From Streptomyces inusitatus (GTDB lineage: Bacteria > Actinomycetota > Actinomycetes > Streptomycetales > Streptomycetaceae), in NCBI RefSeq assembly GCF_014651115.1, contig NZ_BMWG01000024.1:79591-143590 (forward strand): 64,000 nt of DNA, given 5' to 3'. The position numbers and the translations under genes were made by a program. How positions within the stretch are numbered: position 1 is the stretch's first letter; each line of letters starts with the position of its first letter. Shown here piece by piece: positions 24,419-32,893 of this stretch. Below the pieces are notes generated by a model. The model was not told the origin of the DNA. It was given only the letters and a program-made list of their open reading frames with translations, and did no database searches.

Positions 24419-25118
24419 TCTTGTCGCGCGACTTCCGCGCCTCCTCCAGCTCCGCCTTGACCTCGGCCGCGTACCGGTCCACATACTCCTGACCGGAGAG
24501 CGAGAGGATCGCGTACATGATCTCGTCGGTGACCGCCCGGATCGCGGCCTTCTCGTTCTCCAGCCCCGCGTAGCGGGAGAAGTCCAGCGGCTCCCCGAAC
24601 CGCACCGTGACCCGTTTGATCTTCGGCAGCGCCTGCCCGGGCGGCTGGATCTCGAAGGTGCCCACCATGGCGCAGGGAATCACCGGCACACCGGCCCGGA
24701 CCGCCATCACCGCCACCCCGACCTTCCCCTTGTAGAGCCGGCCGTCGTGCGAGCGGGTCCCCTCCGGGTAGATGCCGAGCAGCTCGCCCCGGCCGAGCAC
24801 CCCGAGCCCCTCGCGGATGGCCGCCTGCCCGGCGTCCTTGCCGGATCTGTCCACCGGGATCTGCCCCGCGCTGCGGAAGAACGCGGCGGTCAGCCGGCCC
24901 CTGAGGCCGGGGCCGGTGAAATACTCCGCCTTCGCGAGGAAGGTGATGCGCCGCTTGATGATCGCGGGCATCAGGAAGTGGTCCGAGAACGAGAGATGGT
25001 TGCCGGCGACGATGGCCGCGCCCTCCTCGGGGATGTGTTCCAGCCCCTCGATCCGGGGGCGGAACAGCAGACGCAGCAGCGGGCCCAGCAGGACATGTTT
25101 GAGCAGGTGGTAGAACAC
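24399..25118 (-). CDS. plsC: 1-acyl-sn-glycerol-3-phosphate acyltransferase
   Basis: A 239-residue PlsC-family enzyme that acylates lysophosphatidate to phosphatidate at the membrane. Acyltransferase motif I is NHLSFSDHF (NHxSxxD-like) near residue 41, motif II region FFRSAGQIPVDR near residue 80, and motif III YPEGTRSHDG near residue 117. GTG 25118 was chosen because AGGGAG lies 6-7 nt upstream and the product starts with the family-typical F-Y-x-L-L-K segment. The C-terminal tail is charged (EEARKSRDKKGG). Its 3' end lies inside the terminator hairpin shared with tap. Confidence 0.93.
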   Translation of the reverse strand: MFYHLLKHVLLGPLLRLLFRPRIEGLEHIPEEGAAIVAGNHLSFSDHFLMPAIIKRRITFLAKAEYFTGPGLRGRLTAAFFRSAGQIPVDRSGKDAGQAAIREGLGVLGRGELLGIYPEGTRSHDGRLYKGKVGVAVMAVRAGVPVIPCAMVGTFEIQPPGQALPKIKRVTVRFGEPLDFSRYAGLENEKAAIRAVTDEIMYAILSLSGQEYVDRYAAEVKAELEEARKSRDKKGGAAG

Positions 25119-25320
25119 CGGGCACTCCCTACTCCGGCGGTCCGGGCCAGAGCTGCGGTCCATCGGAGGAAGGACTCGAAGAGGCAAGTGTAGGCACGGC
25201 CGCCCCCGCGCCGGGGGCGCGTCGCGATCCCGTCCGCCGGGCACACCCTTGTGAGTGAAGCGCACCGGTACACGGCCGCTCCCGGTCCGCGCGAGGCCCC
25301 GCCCCCGCCGCCCGCCCGGG

Positions 25321-25479
25321 TCAGGTGCCGCGCGAGGCGACCACCCCGAGCGTCACCAGGCCGAGCACCACCCAGCCGAACCAGAGCCAGCCGTTGCTGC
25401 CGAGTGCCACCGTGTACGCGGTCACGACCACCAGGGTCGCGACCGTGAGCACTCCCATCGCCTTCGTGGATCCGGACAT
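25321..25479 (-). CDS. Small membrane protein, 52 residues
   Basis: A 52-residue protein with two hydrophobic segments (MGVLTVATLVVVTAYTVAL and WLWFGWVVLGLVTLGVVA) separated by GSNG, forming a helical hairpin. AAGGAGG lies 7 nt upstream of the ATG, so translation is well supported despite the size. It lies between CtaG (downstream 3' end of that gene is 118 bp upstream) and the acyltransferase. I do not recognise a family; the location next to CtaG may mean a respiratory or envelope role, which is only an inference. Confidence 0.8.
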   Translation of the reverse strand: MSGSTKAMGVLTVATLVVVTAYTVALGSNGWLWFGWVVLGLVTLGVVASRGT

Positions 25480-25596
25480 GCGCGCCCTCCTTGGACGACC
25501 CGGCCGCCGAAGGTCATCGTCACCCGGGCACCCGGGTTCGCGCTACCGCCCGGCCGGGTGGACCCGGTCCGGTCCGGTCCGGACCGATCGGGCGGG

Positions 25597-26562
25597 CTAT
25601 CGCGCGCCCGGGCTCCCGTCGCGCGCGTGGAGCGAGGCGAGATAGGCGTTGTACGCCTCAAGGTCCTTGTCGCCGTCCCGGTCGGCGGCCCGGTCGGTCC
25701 GCCGGGCCGACCGCTCCTCGGAGCGGTTCCACTGGTAGACCAGCGCGATCAGCACCAGCACCGAGGGAATCTCGCTGAACGCCCAGGCGATCCCGCCCGC
25801 CGCGTTCTGGTCGGACATCACATCGATGCCCAGCGAGGCCGGGGGCGAGGCGTACGCGCCGACCAGCGGCTCGCTGCCCATCATCAGCGCGATGCCGAAG
25901 AAGGCGTGGAAGGGCATGCCCGCGAACAGCTCCAGCATCCGCATCACATAGCCGGGCCGGTGCGGCCCCGGGTCCACCCCCATGATCGGCCAGAAGAAGA
26001 CCAGGCCGGTGATGAGGAAGTGCACCATCATCGCGAGGTGGCCGAGCGTCGACTCCATCAGGAAGTCGAAGAGCGGGGTGAAGTAGAGCCCGTACAGACT
26101 CGCGATGAAGAGCGGAATGGTGAACGCGGGGTGCGTCACGATCCGGATGTAGCGGCTCTGGAGCAGATTGAGCAGCAGCTCGCGCGGTCCTGTGCGGCCC
26201 CGGCCGGCGACCGGCAGGGAGCGCAGCGTCAGGGTCACCGGCGCGCCCAGCAGCAGCAGGATCGGCGAGACCATGCTGATGATCATGTGCTGCACCATGT
26301 GCACGCTAAACATGACCATGCCGTAGTCGTTGAGCCCGGTGCACGTCGCCAGCATGATCGTCAGCACGCCGGTGGCGAAGAAGACCGTACGGCTCGTCTG
26401 CCAGGCGTCACCGCGCCGGCGCAGCCGCACCACACCCCAGCCGTACAGCGCCAGCGCCAGCAGACAGCCGGTCAGGAAGAAGGGGTCCGGTGAGAACTCC
26501 AGCCCCCGCCCCAGCGTGAACGGCGGCAGATCCATCGACATGCCGTGCCCGCTGTGATCCAT
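25597..26562 (-). CDS. ctaG: Cytochrome c oxidase assembly protein, CtaG family (caa3_CtaG)
   Basis: A 321-residue integral membrane protein with about seven to nine hydrophobic segments. His-rich N-terminus (MDHSGHGMSMD) and the membrane motif VHMVQHMIISM near residue 90 are typical of caa3_CtaG proteins, which deliver copper to the Cu centres of the terminal oxidase. The C-terminal tail after residue 280 is charged and cytosolic. ATG with AGGAG 8 nt upstream. No oxidase genes are adjacent; it follows the phosphofructokinase terminator. Confidence 0.9.
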   Translation of the reverse strand: MDHSGHGMSMDLPPFTLGRGLEFSPDPFFLTGCLLALALYGWGVVRLRRRGDAWQTSRTVFFATGVLTIMLATCTGLNDYGMVMFSVHMVQHMIISMVSPILLLLGAPVTLTLRSLPVAGRGRTGPRELLLNLLQSRYIRIVTHPAFTIPLFIASLYGLYFTPLFDFLMESTLGHLAMMVHFLITGLVFFWPIMGVDPGPHRPGYVMRMLELFAGMPFHAFFGIALMMGSEPLVGAYASPPASLGIDVMSDQNAAGGIAWAFSEIPSVLVLIALVYQWNRSEERSARRTDRAADRDGDKDLEAYNAYLASLHARDGSPGAR

Positions 26563-26610
26563 CCGCCGGCTCCTGATTCGTCCTGGTTGCGCATTTGCCG
26601 GAACCAGACT

Positions 26611-26650
26611 AGAACCGCCCCCGATCGCGATCGCGACCGGGGGCGGTTCT
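26611..26650 (-). terminator. Terminator after pfkA
   Basis: A 12-bp perfect stem (AGAACCGCCCCC) with a loop holding the palindrome GATCGCGATC lies 44 bp after the pfkA stop and before ctaG on the same strand. No U-run. Confidence 0.75.
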
Positions 26651-26693
26651 CAGGGAGTCTCTTCGGAGCGGGGAGCGTCCTCGGGGGTCCGGC

Positions 26694-27719
26694 TCACAGC
26701 ACGCACTGGGCCTCGGCGTACCGCTCGGCCGGGACGGTCTTCAGGGTCCGCACGGCGTCCGCCAGCGGAACCATCGTGATCTCGGTGCCGCGCAGCGCGG
26801 TGAGCATGCCGAACTGGCCCCGGTGCGCCGCCTCCACCGCGTGCCAGCCGAAGCGGGTGGCGAGCACCCTGTCGTACGCGGTGGGGGTGCCGCCGCGCTG
26901 GACATGGCCGAGGATCACCGGGCGGGCCTCCTTGCCGAGGCGCTGCTCCAGCTCGATGGAGAGCTGGCGGGCGACCCCGGCGAAGCGCTCATGGCCGTAG
27001 ACGTCCTTGCCGCCCTCGTCCCAGCGCATCGAGCCCTCGCGCGGCTTGGCGCCCTCGGCGACCACGACGATGGCGAACCGCTTGCCCGCCTCGAAGCGCT
27101 CGCCGACCCGCTTGGACAGCTCCTCGATGTCGAAGGGCCGCTCGGGCACGACGATGGCGTGCGCGCCGGCCGCCATCCCGGAGTGCAGGGCGATCCACCC
27201 GGTGTGCCGGCCCATGACCTCCACGATCAGCACGCGCTGATGCGACTCGGCGGTGGTCTTCAGCCGGTCCAGCGCCTCGGTCGCCACACCGACGGCGGTG
27301 TCGAAGCCGAAGGTGACATCGGTCGAGGCGATGTCGTTGTCGATGGTCTTGGGGACGCCGACGATCGGCAGACCGCCCTCGGAGAGCAGATGGGCCGCCT
27401 TGAGCGTGCCCTCGCCGCCGATCGGGATGATCGCGTCGAGGCCCAGCTCCTCGACGTACCCCTTGGCGCGTTCCACACCGTCGCGCAAATCCTCGGGACG
27501 GACCCGGGAAGAGCCGAGAATGGTGCCGCCGCGGGCCAGAATGCCACCGACCGCGTCCAGGTCGAGCTTGCGGTAGTCGCACTCCAGAAGACCGCGCCAG
27601 CCGTCGTGGAAGCCGATGACCTCGTCGCCGTGGTCGACGACCGCGCGATGCACGACGGAGCGGATGACGGCGTTCAGACCGGGGCAGTCGCCGCCGGAGG
27701 TGAGCACACCAATGCGCAT
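26694..27719 (-). CDS. pfkA: 6-phosphofructokinase
   Basis: A 341-residue PFK that phosphorylates fructose 6-phosphate at C1. The P-loop-like start MRIGVLTSGGDCPGLNAVIR and the catalytic TIDNDI are present. The donor-specificity glycine is retained (GGEGT near residue 104, where PPi enzymes have Asp), which points to ATP, while the second position (PKTIDND) is Lys as in PPi enzymes and group III actinobacterial PFKs rather than the Gly of E. coli. So ATP use is likely but needs assay. ATG chosen at the canonical N-terminus; the frame is open upstream. Confidence 0.93.
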   Translation of the reverse strand: MRIGVLTSGGDCPGLNAVIRSVVHRAVVDHGDEVIGFHDGWRGLLECDYRKLDLDAVGGILARGGTILGSSRVRPEDLRDGVERAKGYVEELGLDAIIPIGGEGTLKAAHLLSEGGLPIVGVPKTIDNDIASTDVTFGFDTAVGVATEALDRLKTTAESHQRVLIVEVMGRHTGWIALHSGMAAGAHAIVVPERPFDIEELSKRVGERFEAGKRFAIVVVAEGAKPREGSMRWDEGGKDVYGHERFAGVARQLSIELEQRLGKEARPVILGHVQRGGTPTAYDRVLATRFGWHAVEAAHRGQFGMLTALRGTEITMVPLADAVRTLKTVPAERYAEAQCVL

Positions 27720-27813
27720 TGCCCGAATTACCTTTGCAACGTGGGCCGACTCCCGGACCACGTCGTCCGGCTGGATCTCTGTCACCCTACCGGCGCGGGG
27801 TGGCGGTGACCGA

Positions 27814-27844
27814 ATGGGGCGTCCCATCAGCTGGGACGCCCCAT
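27814..27844 (-). terminator. Hairpin after gatD
   Basis: A 13-bp perfect stem (ATGGGGCGTCCCA) with a TCAGC loop, 37 bp beyond the gatD stop and 95 bp before the pfkA start on the same strand. It should end the murT-gatD transcript. Confidence 0.75.
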
Positions 27845-27880
27845 GAAACGGACGACTGGCGTCCGGTGCTCTCCGCCGGG

Positions 27881-28609
27881 TCAGGCGGGCTGGCTCGCGG
27901 AGGCGATGCGCTCATTGCGCAGCGCCTCGTACCAGCGGTCGTCGGTCGGCGGCAGGGCGTTCACATCGAGGGCCAGCTTCAGCAGCAGATCGGCGATCTG
28001 CGGATTGCGGGCCATCACCGGGCCGTGCATGTAGGTGCCGAAGACGGTGTCGTTGTACGCGCCCTCGGTGCCGTCGCCGGTGCCGTTGCCCCGGCCGATG
28101 ACGGTGCGGGCGAAGGGGCGGGCGGTCGGTCCCAGATGGGTGACGCCCTGGTGGTTCTCGAAGCCGGTCAGCTGCGGCAGTCCGAACCGGGGGTCGATGT
28201 CTGCCAGTACGTCGCCGACGCACCGCTCGCCCTCGCCCCGGGTGGAGACCACGTCGATCAGGCCGAGGCCCGGCTGGCGCTCGCCCAGGTCGTTGATGAA
28301 CTCGTGACCGAGGATCTGGTAGCCGGCGCAGACCGAGAAGATGATCGCGCCGTTGGACGAGGCCCGGGAGAGCCCGCCGTCGCGGAGCAGCCGCTCGGAC
28401 GCCAGCCGCTGCGGCCGGTCCTCACCGCCGCCGATCAGATAGATGTCGCCGGAGGTGGGGATCGGCTGGTCGCTGCGGACGTCGACCCGCTGCACATCGA
28501 GACCGCGCTGCCGGGCCCGGCGCTCCACGACCAGGGCGTTTCCCTGGTCGCCGTAGGTGCTGAGCAGGTCCGGGTAGACCCAGACCAGACGCAGGCTGCT
28601 GTCGCTCAT
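27881..28609 (-). CDS. gatD: Lipid II isoglutaminyl synthase, glutaminase subunit
   Basis: A 242-residue class I glutamine amidotransferase of the CobB/CobQ-like type that supplies ammonia to MurT for amidation of the D-Glu of lipid II. The catalytic Cys is in SVCAGYQILG near residue 94 and the His in YMHGPVMARNP near residue 189. The ENHQGVT segment matches the GatD family. It lies 37 bp downstream of murT on the same strand, the usual two-gene operon. ATG with AAGGAC about 9 nt upstream. Confidence 0.94.
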   Translation of the reverse strand: MSDSSLRLVWVYPDLLSTYGDQGNALVVERRARQRGLDVQRVDVRSDQPIPTSGDIYLIGGGEDRPQRLASERLLRDGGLSRASSNGAIIFSVCAGYQILGHEFINDLGERQPGLGLIDVVSTRGEGERCVGDVLADIDPRFGLPQLTGFENHQGVTHLGPTARPFARTVIGRGNGTGDGTEGAYNDTVFGTYMHGPVMARNPQIADLLLKLALDVNALPPTDDRWYEALRNERIASASQPA

Positions 28610-28646
28610 GTCTGCTATGTCCTTAACGTCTCTTCGGGCTCGCGGA

Positions 28647-29885
28647 TCAGTTGCCGACGCGGCGGCGCACGTCCTGGAAGGCGGTGTAGTTGCCGATCAG
28701 CTCGATCCGCCCCGGCGGGGCCATGCCCACCGCCTCGTCGACCGTGTCGCAGACCCGGAAGTCCAGCCCCGCGACCTCCAGCCGGACGGCCAGGTCCAGC
28801 CGCCGGTCGCCGATCACGATGATCGGGTGCCCGGCGAGCCGGGTGTAGTCCACGTCCCAGAGCCAGGAGGTGTCGGTGCCGTCCGCGCCCCGGGCGTTGA
28901 CCGCGAGGATCACCGGGGTCGGCGGCGGGTCGATCAGCGAGAAGGTCTCCAGCCAGCCCGCCGGGTTCTTGGCGAGCAGCAGCCGCAGATCCCGGTCCAT
29001 GAAGCTGACCACGTCGTACCGGCCGGCCACGGCCTGTACGGAGTACATCCGCTCCAGCGCGACCTGCGGCGGCACGCCGAAGCAGGCGGCCACGGCGGCC
29101 GAGGTGGCGGCGTTGGCCTTGTTGGCGCGGCCGGGCAGCTGGAGCCGGATCGGCCAGGCCGAGCCGTGCGGGTCCAGCACATAGTCGCCGTTCAGCACCC
29201 AGCTGGGGGTGGGGCGGCGGAAGCCGCACTCACCGCAGTACCAGTCGTCGCCCGGGCGCTGCATCACACCGCCGCAGGCCGGGCACGACCAGGCGTCGTC
29301 CTTCCACTCCTGGCCGGCCGCCACCCACACCACATTGGGCGAGGAGGAGGCGGACCAGACGATCAGCGGGTCGTCGGCGTTGGCGATGACGACCGCCTTG
29401 GAGCCGGCGAGCCCCTCCCGCCACTTCTCGGCGAGCATCCGGGTCTCGGCCGCGCGGTCCAGCTGGTCGCGGGAGAGGTTGAGCAGCGCGATCGCCTTGG
29501 GCGTGACATCGCGTGCCACTCCGGCGAGGTACTTCTCATCGACCTCGATCACGCCGAACTTGGCGTCCGAGCCGCCCGCCAGGGCGGAGGTGATGCCCGC
29601 GGGCATGTTCGCGCCGAGGGCGTTGGAGACGACCGGGCCCGCGGCGCGCAGGGCCTCGGCGATCAGCCGGGTCGTGGTGGTCTTGCCGTTGGTGGCCGAC
29701 ACGAGGACGACGTCCAGGTGTTGCGCGAGCCGCCCCAGCAGATCGGGGTCGAGCTTGAGCGCGACCCGGCCGCCGATCACCGAACCGCTGCCGCGTCCGG
29801 CCGCGCGAGAGACCGCGGCTGCGGCTCTGCCCGCCGTCACGGCGAGCTTGGCGCGCGGCGTCAGTGGCTCCGAGTTGCCTGACAT
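28647..29885 (-). CDS. murT: Lipid II isoglutaminyl synthase, Mur-ligase-like subunit
   Basis: A 412-residue Mur-ligase-fold protein that uses ATP to amidate D-Glu in the peptidoglycan precursor, in complex with GatD. The P-loop is SATNGKTTTTRL near residue 62. The Zn ribbon that marks MurT (CPAC and YCGECGF, about residues 205-226) is inserted in the central domain, and a C-terminal DUF1727 domain begins near residue 305. The ATG has AAGGAGG and AAGGA upstream. murT-gatD amidation affects cross-linking and beta-lactam and lysozyme tolerance. Confidence 0.95.
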   Translation of the reverse strand: MSGNSEPLTPRAKLAVTAGRAAAAVSRAAGRGSGSVIGGRVALKLDPDLLGRLAQHLDVVLVSATNGKTTTTRLIAEALRAAGPVVSNALGANMPAGITSALAGGSDAKFGVIEVDEKYLAGVARDVTPKAIALLNLSRDQLDRAAETRMLAEKWREGLAGSKAVVIANADDPLIVWSASSSPNVVWVAAGQEWKDDAWSCPACGGVMQRPGDDWYCGECGFRRPTPSWVLNGDYVLDPHGSAWPIRLQLPGRANKANAATSAAVAACFGVPPQVALERMYSVQAVAGRYDVVSFMDRDLRLLLAKNPAGWLETFSLIDPPPTPVILAVNARGADGTDTSWLWDVDYTRLAGHPIIVIGDRRLDLAVRLEVAGLDFRVCDTVDEAVGMAPPGRIELIGNYTAFQDVRRRVGN

Positions 29886-29998
29886 CGTCCTTGATCCTCC
29901 TTGCATCGGTCGGCCCAAGCCTATCCACGTCCGGACACCGGCCCGTACCTCGGCACCGCCGGAGCGGACCCGCTCCCGGCGGAACGTACGCTTACGGC

Positions 29999-30562
29999 AT
30001 GCGAAACCGGCTGATCCCCGGCACTTTTGGACTCGTACGGCCCATGAGCCTGCTCGGGGACGCCGTGCTGCACGCCCCCTGTGAGAGTGTGACCGACTTC
30101 GGCCCGCCGCTGGAACGGCTCGTCGAGGACATGTACGCGACGATGTACGCGGCGCAGGGCGTCGGCCTGGCGGCGAACCAGGTGGGCGTCGGGCTGAAGG
30201 TGCTGGTCTACGACTGTCCCGACGACGAGGACGTCCGCCATCTCGGACACATCGTCAATCCGCGTCTGGTGGAGGCCGACGGACTCGTCATGCGGGGGCC
30301 GGAGGGATGTCTGTCGCTGCCGGGTCTGGAGGCCGGGACCGAGCGGTTCGACCGGGCGGTGGTGGAGGGCGTGCGGCTGGACGGCTCGCCGGTGCGCGTC
30401 GAGGGCACGGGCTTCTTCGCCCGCTGCCTTCAGCACGAGTGCGACCATCTGGAGGGCACGGTCTACCCGGACCGCCTCACCGGCCGGCGCCGGGCCAGGC
30501 TGCTGCGCGCGGCCCGCCGCGCGCCCTGGGCGGCGGCGCGGACGCAGGACCCGCCCGGCTGA
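29999..30562 (+). CDS. def: Peptide deformylase
   Basis: A 187-residue metal-dependent deformylase that removes the N-formyl group from nascent proteins. All three family motifs are intact: GVGLAANQVG (motif I, near residue 54), EGCLSLP (motif II with the metal-binding Cys, near residue 100), and HECDHLEG (motif III, HExxH with the second ligand pair, near residue 143). The extra basic C-terminal tail RRRARLLRAARR is unusual. There is no fmt gene beside it, so it is probably a secondary deformylase. ATG chosen because the next upstream codons lack a ribosome site. Confidence 0.93.
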   Translation: MRNRLIPGTFGLVRPMSLLGDAVLHAPCESVTDFGPPLERLVEDMYATMYAAQGVGLAANQVGVGLKVLVYDCPDDEDVRHLGHIVNPRLVEADGLVMRGPEGCLSLPGLEAGTERFDRAVVEGVRLDGSPVRVEGTGFFARCLQHECDHLEGTVYPDRLTGRRRARLLRAARRAPWAAARTQDPPG

Positions 30563-30600
30563 CGGCCGTGCGCGGACCTCTCTCCGGAAAGCGGGTCCCT

Positions 30601-31251
30601 TCAGAAGCCCGGACCGCCCGCCCGGTCGGGGGCCGTCGCCAGCCGGCCCCAGAGCATGTCCGCGAGGCTGTGCACCAACTCGGCCCGTGAGCAGGGCCGC
30701 TCGGCGAGCCACCAGTCGCCCGCCGCGTGCATCATCCCGACGATTCCGTGCCCCCACACCCGGGCCAGCCGCTCGCCCCCGGGGACCGGCTCCACCCGGT
30801 CGTGGATCACCTTCGCCAGCTCCTCGCCGAGCCGCCGCAGCAGCGGCGCGGAGTGCCGGCCCACATCGAATCCCGCCTCCGCCGAACCCTGCTGCGGGGA
30901 GTCCTCCGCCGGGTGCATCAGAAAGCGGTAGACCTGCGGCCGGGCCTCGATCGCGGCGAGATAGGCGTCCAGCGTCGCCTCCACCCGCCGCCGCCGGTCC
31001 GCCGGGGCGTCCAGGGCCTCGCGCAGCGAGTCGAGCAGCGCGTCGGTGTGGCGCTCGGCCAGCGCCCGGTACAGCCCGCCCTTGTCGCCGAAGTGCCGGT
31101 AGAGGATCGGCTTGGTGATGCCCGCCTCCGCCGCGATCGCGTTCATGGACGCGTGCGGGCCGTCCCGGAGCACCACCCGGTCCGCCGCTTCGAGCAGCTC
31201 CCGGCGGCGCTGGTCGGCCGGCCGGCCGATGGACTGCTGTGTGGTCGCCAT
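30601..31251 (-). CDS. TetR-family regulator
   Basis: A 216-residue TetR repressor: N-terminal HTH (AIAAEAGITKPILYRHFGDKGGLYRAL, split around residues 33-58) and an all-helical ligand domain resembling TetR_C-type proteins of Streptomyces. GGAGAAG lies 7 nt upstream of the ATG. It is convergent with the deformylase gene (38-bp gap) and upstream of no obvious partner; the 190-bp gap to the glutathione peroxidase gene holds its promoter. Target genes are unknown. Confidence 0.9.
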   Translation of the reverse strand: MATTQQSIGRPADQRRRELLEAADRVVLRDGPHASMNAIAAEAGITKPILYRHFGDKGGLYRALAERHTDALLDSLREALDAPADRRRRVEATLDAYLAAIEARPQVYRFLMHPAEDSPQQGSAEAGFDVGRHSAPLLRRLGEELAKVIHDRVEPVPGGERLARVWGHGIVGMMHAAGDWWLAERPCSRAELVHSLADMLWGRLATAPDRAGGPGF

Positions 31252-31441
31252 AGGTGTGCTTCTCCCCGCCCGAGCGATTGCGTGACGCCTGCGAAAACTA
31301 ACACTCCGAGCGCCCGCCGGGGGTAGCGGTTTTCCGTGGGCCGACATGATCCGCGGATCGGCGACGGGCCGCTGCCACCACAGCAGTTACCGCGAGTAAG
31401 GAGAGTGGGGCGGCAGTCGGCGCGTCACCGCCCGGACCGGA

Positions 31442-31927
31442 TCAGAGCAGCGCCTCGATCGCCGCGATCACCTCGGGCGACTCCGGGTCGGTGCCCGGCC
31501 GGATCCGGGCCGCGACCGTGCCGTCCTCGGAGACCAGGAACTTCTCGAAGTTCCACTGGACGTCCCCGGCCGCGCCCTCCGCGTCCGCCGAGCGCGTCAG
31601 CTCCGCGTAGAGCGGATGCCGGCCCTCCCCGTTCACCTCGACCTTCTCCAGCAGGGGGAAGGTCACCCCGTACGTCGCCGAGCAGAACGTCCCGATCTCC
31701 TCCGCGCTCCCGGGCTCCTGGCCCGCGAACTGGTTGCAGGGCACGCCCACGACCGTGAGGCCCCGGGCGCCGTACCGCTGCTGAAGCCGCTCAAGACCGG
31801 CGTACTGAGGGGTCAGACCGCACTGCGAGGCCACATTCACCACCAGGACGGCCTTGCCCCGGTAGGAGGCGAGAGTGGTCGGCTCATCGGCGAGGGTGCG
31901 CAGCGGAATGTCGTACAAAGTCGTCAT
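31442..31927 (-). CDS. Glutathione peroxidase family peroxidase
   Basis: A 161-residue thioredoxin-fold peroxidase. The peroxidatic Cys is in NVASQCGLTPQY near residue 36, the Gln in PCNQFAGQEPG near residue 71 and the Trp in WNFEKFL near residue 128, so the catalytic tetrad is complete with Cys in place of selenocysteine. Actinomycetes use mycothiol or thioredoxin, so the electron donor is probably thioredoxin rather than glutathione. Cytoplasmic; MTTLYDIPLRTL start chosen from the family. Confidence 0.93.
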   Translation of the reverse strand: MTTLYDIPLRTLADEPTTLASYRGKAVLVVNVASQCGLTPQYAGLERLQQRYGARGLTVVGVPCNQFAGQEPGSAEEIGTFCSATYGVTFPLLEKVEVNGEGRHPLYAELTRSADAEGAAGDVQWNFEKFLVSEDGTVAARIRPGTDPESPEVIAAIEALL

Positions 31928-31988
31928 CCGGGAACTCTTCCATAGGCGATACGGCGATAAACAGGGAAAGCGGAGGATCTCGTGGGAG

Positions 31989-32867
31989 TCAGCCGGACAA
32001 TGGCCGGAACAGGCCCTCCTGCACCACCGACACCAGCAGCTCTCCCGCACGGTTGTAGATCCGGCCCCGGGCCAGCCCCCGGCCGCCCGTGGAGATCGGG
32101 GACTCCTGGTCGTACAGGAACCACTCGTCCGCCCGGAAGGGACGGTGGAACCACATCGCGTGGTCCAGCGAGGCCATGTCGTAGCCGCGCCGCCCCCACA
32201 GCGGCTCCACCGGGATCCGCACCGCGTCCAGCAGCGTCATGTCGCTCGCGTACGTCAGCGCGCAGGTGTGCACCAGCGGATCGTCGCCCAGCGGTCCCGC
32301 CGCGCGCATCCACACCGCGCTGCGCGGGTCCGACTCCTTCTCCTGGACCTCCTGGGGCGTCCAGCGCAGCCGCTCGGTGTAGCGGATGTCGAAGGGCAGC
32401 CGGCGGGCCATCCGCTCCAGGGTCTCCGGCAGCGCCCCCAGATGCCCGCGGATCTCGTCGGCGACCGTGGGCAGCGTCTCGGGGTCGGGGAAGGCCAGCC
32501 GGGGCGGTAGCTGGTGCTCGATGCCGCCCTTCTCCGGCCGGTGGAAGGAGGCCGTCAGATTGAAGATCGTCCGGCCCTCCTGGACGGCGGTGACCCGGCG
32601 GGTGGTGAAGGAGCGGCCGTCCCGCACCCGCTCCACCTGGTAGACGATCGGCACCCCGGGCCGCCCCGGCCGCAGGAAGTACGCGTGCAGGGAGTGCACC
32701 GGACGGTCCCCGTCGGTGGTGCGGCCCGCCGCGACCAGCGCCTGGCCCGCGACCTGCCCGCCGAAGACCCGCTGAAGGGACTCGTTCGGGCTCGCGCCGC
32801 GGAAGATGTTCACCTCGATCCGCTCCAGATCGAGCAGATCCACCAGCCGCTCCGCCGGATTCACCAT
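31989..32867 (-). CDS. tesB: Acyl-CoA thioesterase II
   Basis: A 292-residue double-hotdog thioesterase that hydrolyses acyl-CoA to free fatty acid and CoA. The start MVNPAERLVDLLDLERIEVNIFRG is classical TesB; conserved FGGQVAGQALVAA lies near residue 34 and the catalytic Asp region (LDHAMWFHRPFR) near residue 236 and GLARGRIYN near residue 268. GAGGAGG ribosome site directly upstream. It lies 62 bp before the glutathione peroxidase gene and 27 bp after the helicase gene, all on one strand, so a helicase-tesB-gpx unit is possible. Confidence 0.94.
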   Translation of the reverse strand: MVNPAERLVDLLDLERIEVNIFRGASPNESLQRVFGGQVAGQALVAAGRTTDGDRPVHSLHAYFLRPGRPGVPIVYQVERVRDGRSFTTRRVTAVQEGRTIFNLTASFHRPEKGGIEHQLPPRLAFPDPETLPTVADEIRGHLGALPETLERMARRLPFDIRYTERLRWTPQEVQEKESDPRSAVWMRAAGPLGDDPLVHTCALTYASDMTLLDAVRIPVEPLWGRRGYDMASLDHAMWFHRPFRADEWFLYDQESPISTGGRGLARGRIYNRAGELLVSVVQEGLFRPLSG

Positions 32868-32893
32868 GCCAGCTCCTCCTCAGTGCCCCGGCA

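Noticed and set aside
22682..24484. 600-codon frame opposite tap
   Set aside because: Val/Gly/Arg-rich shadow of the tap coding sequence, with no motif and no ribosome site.
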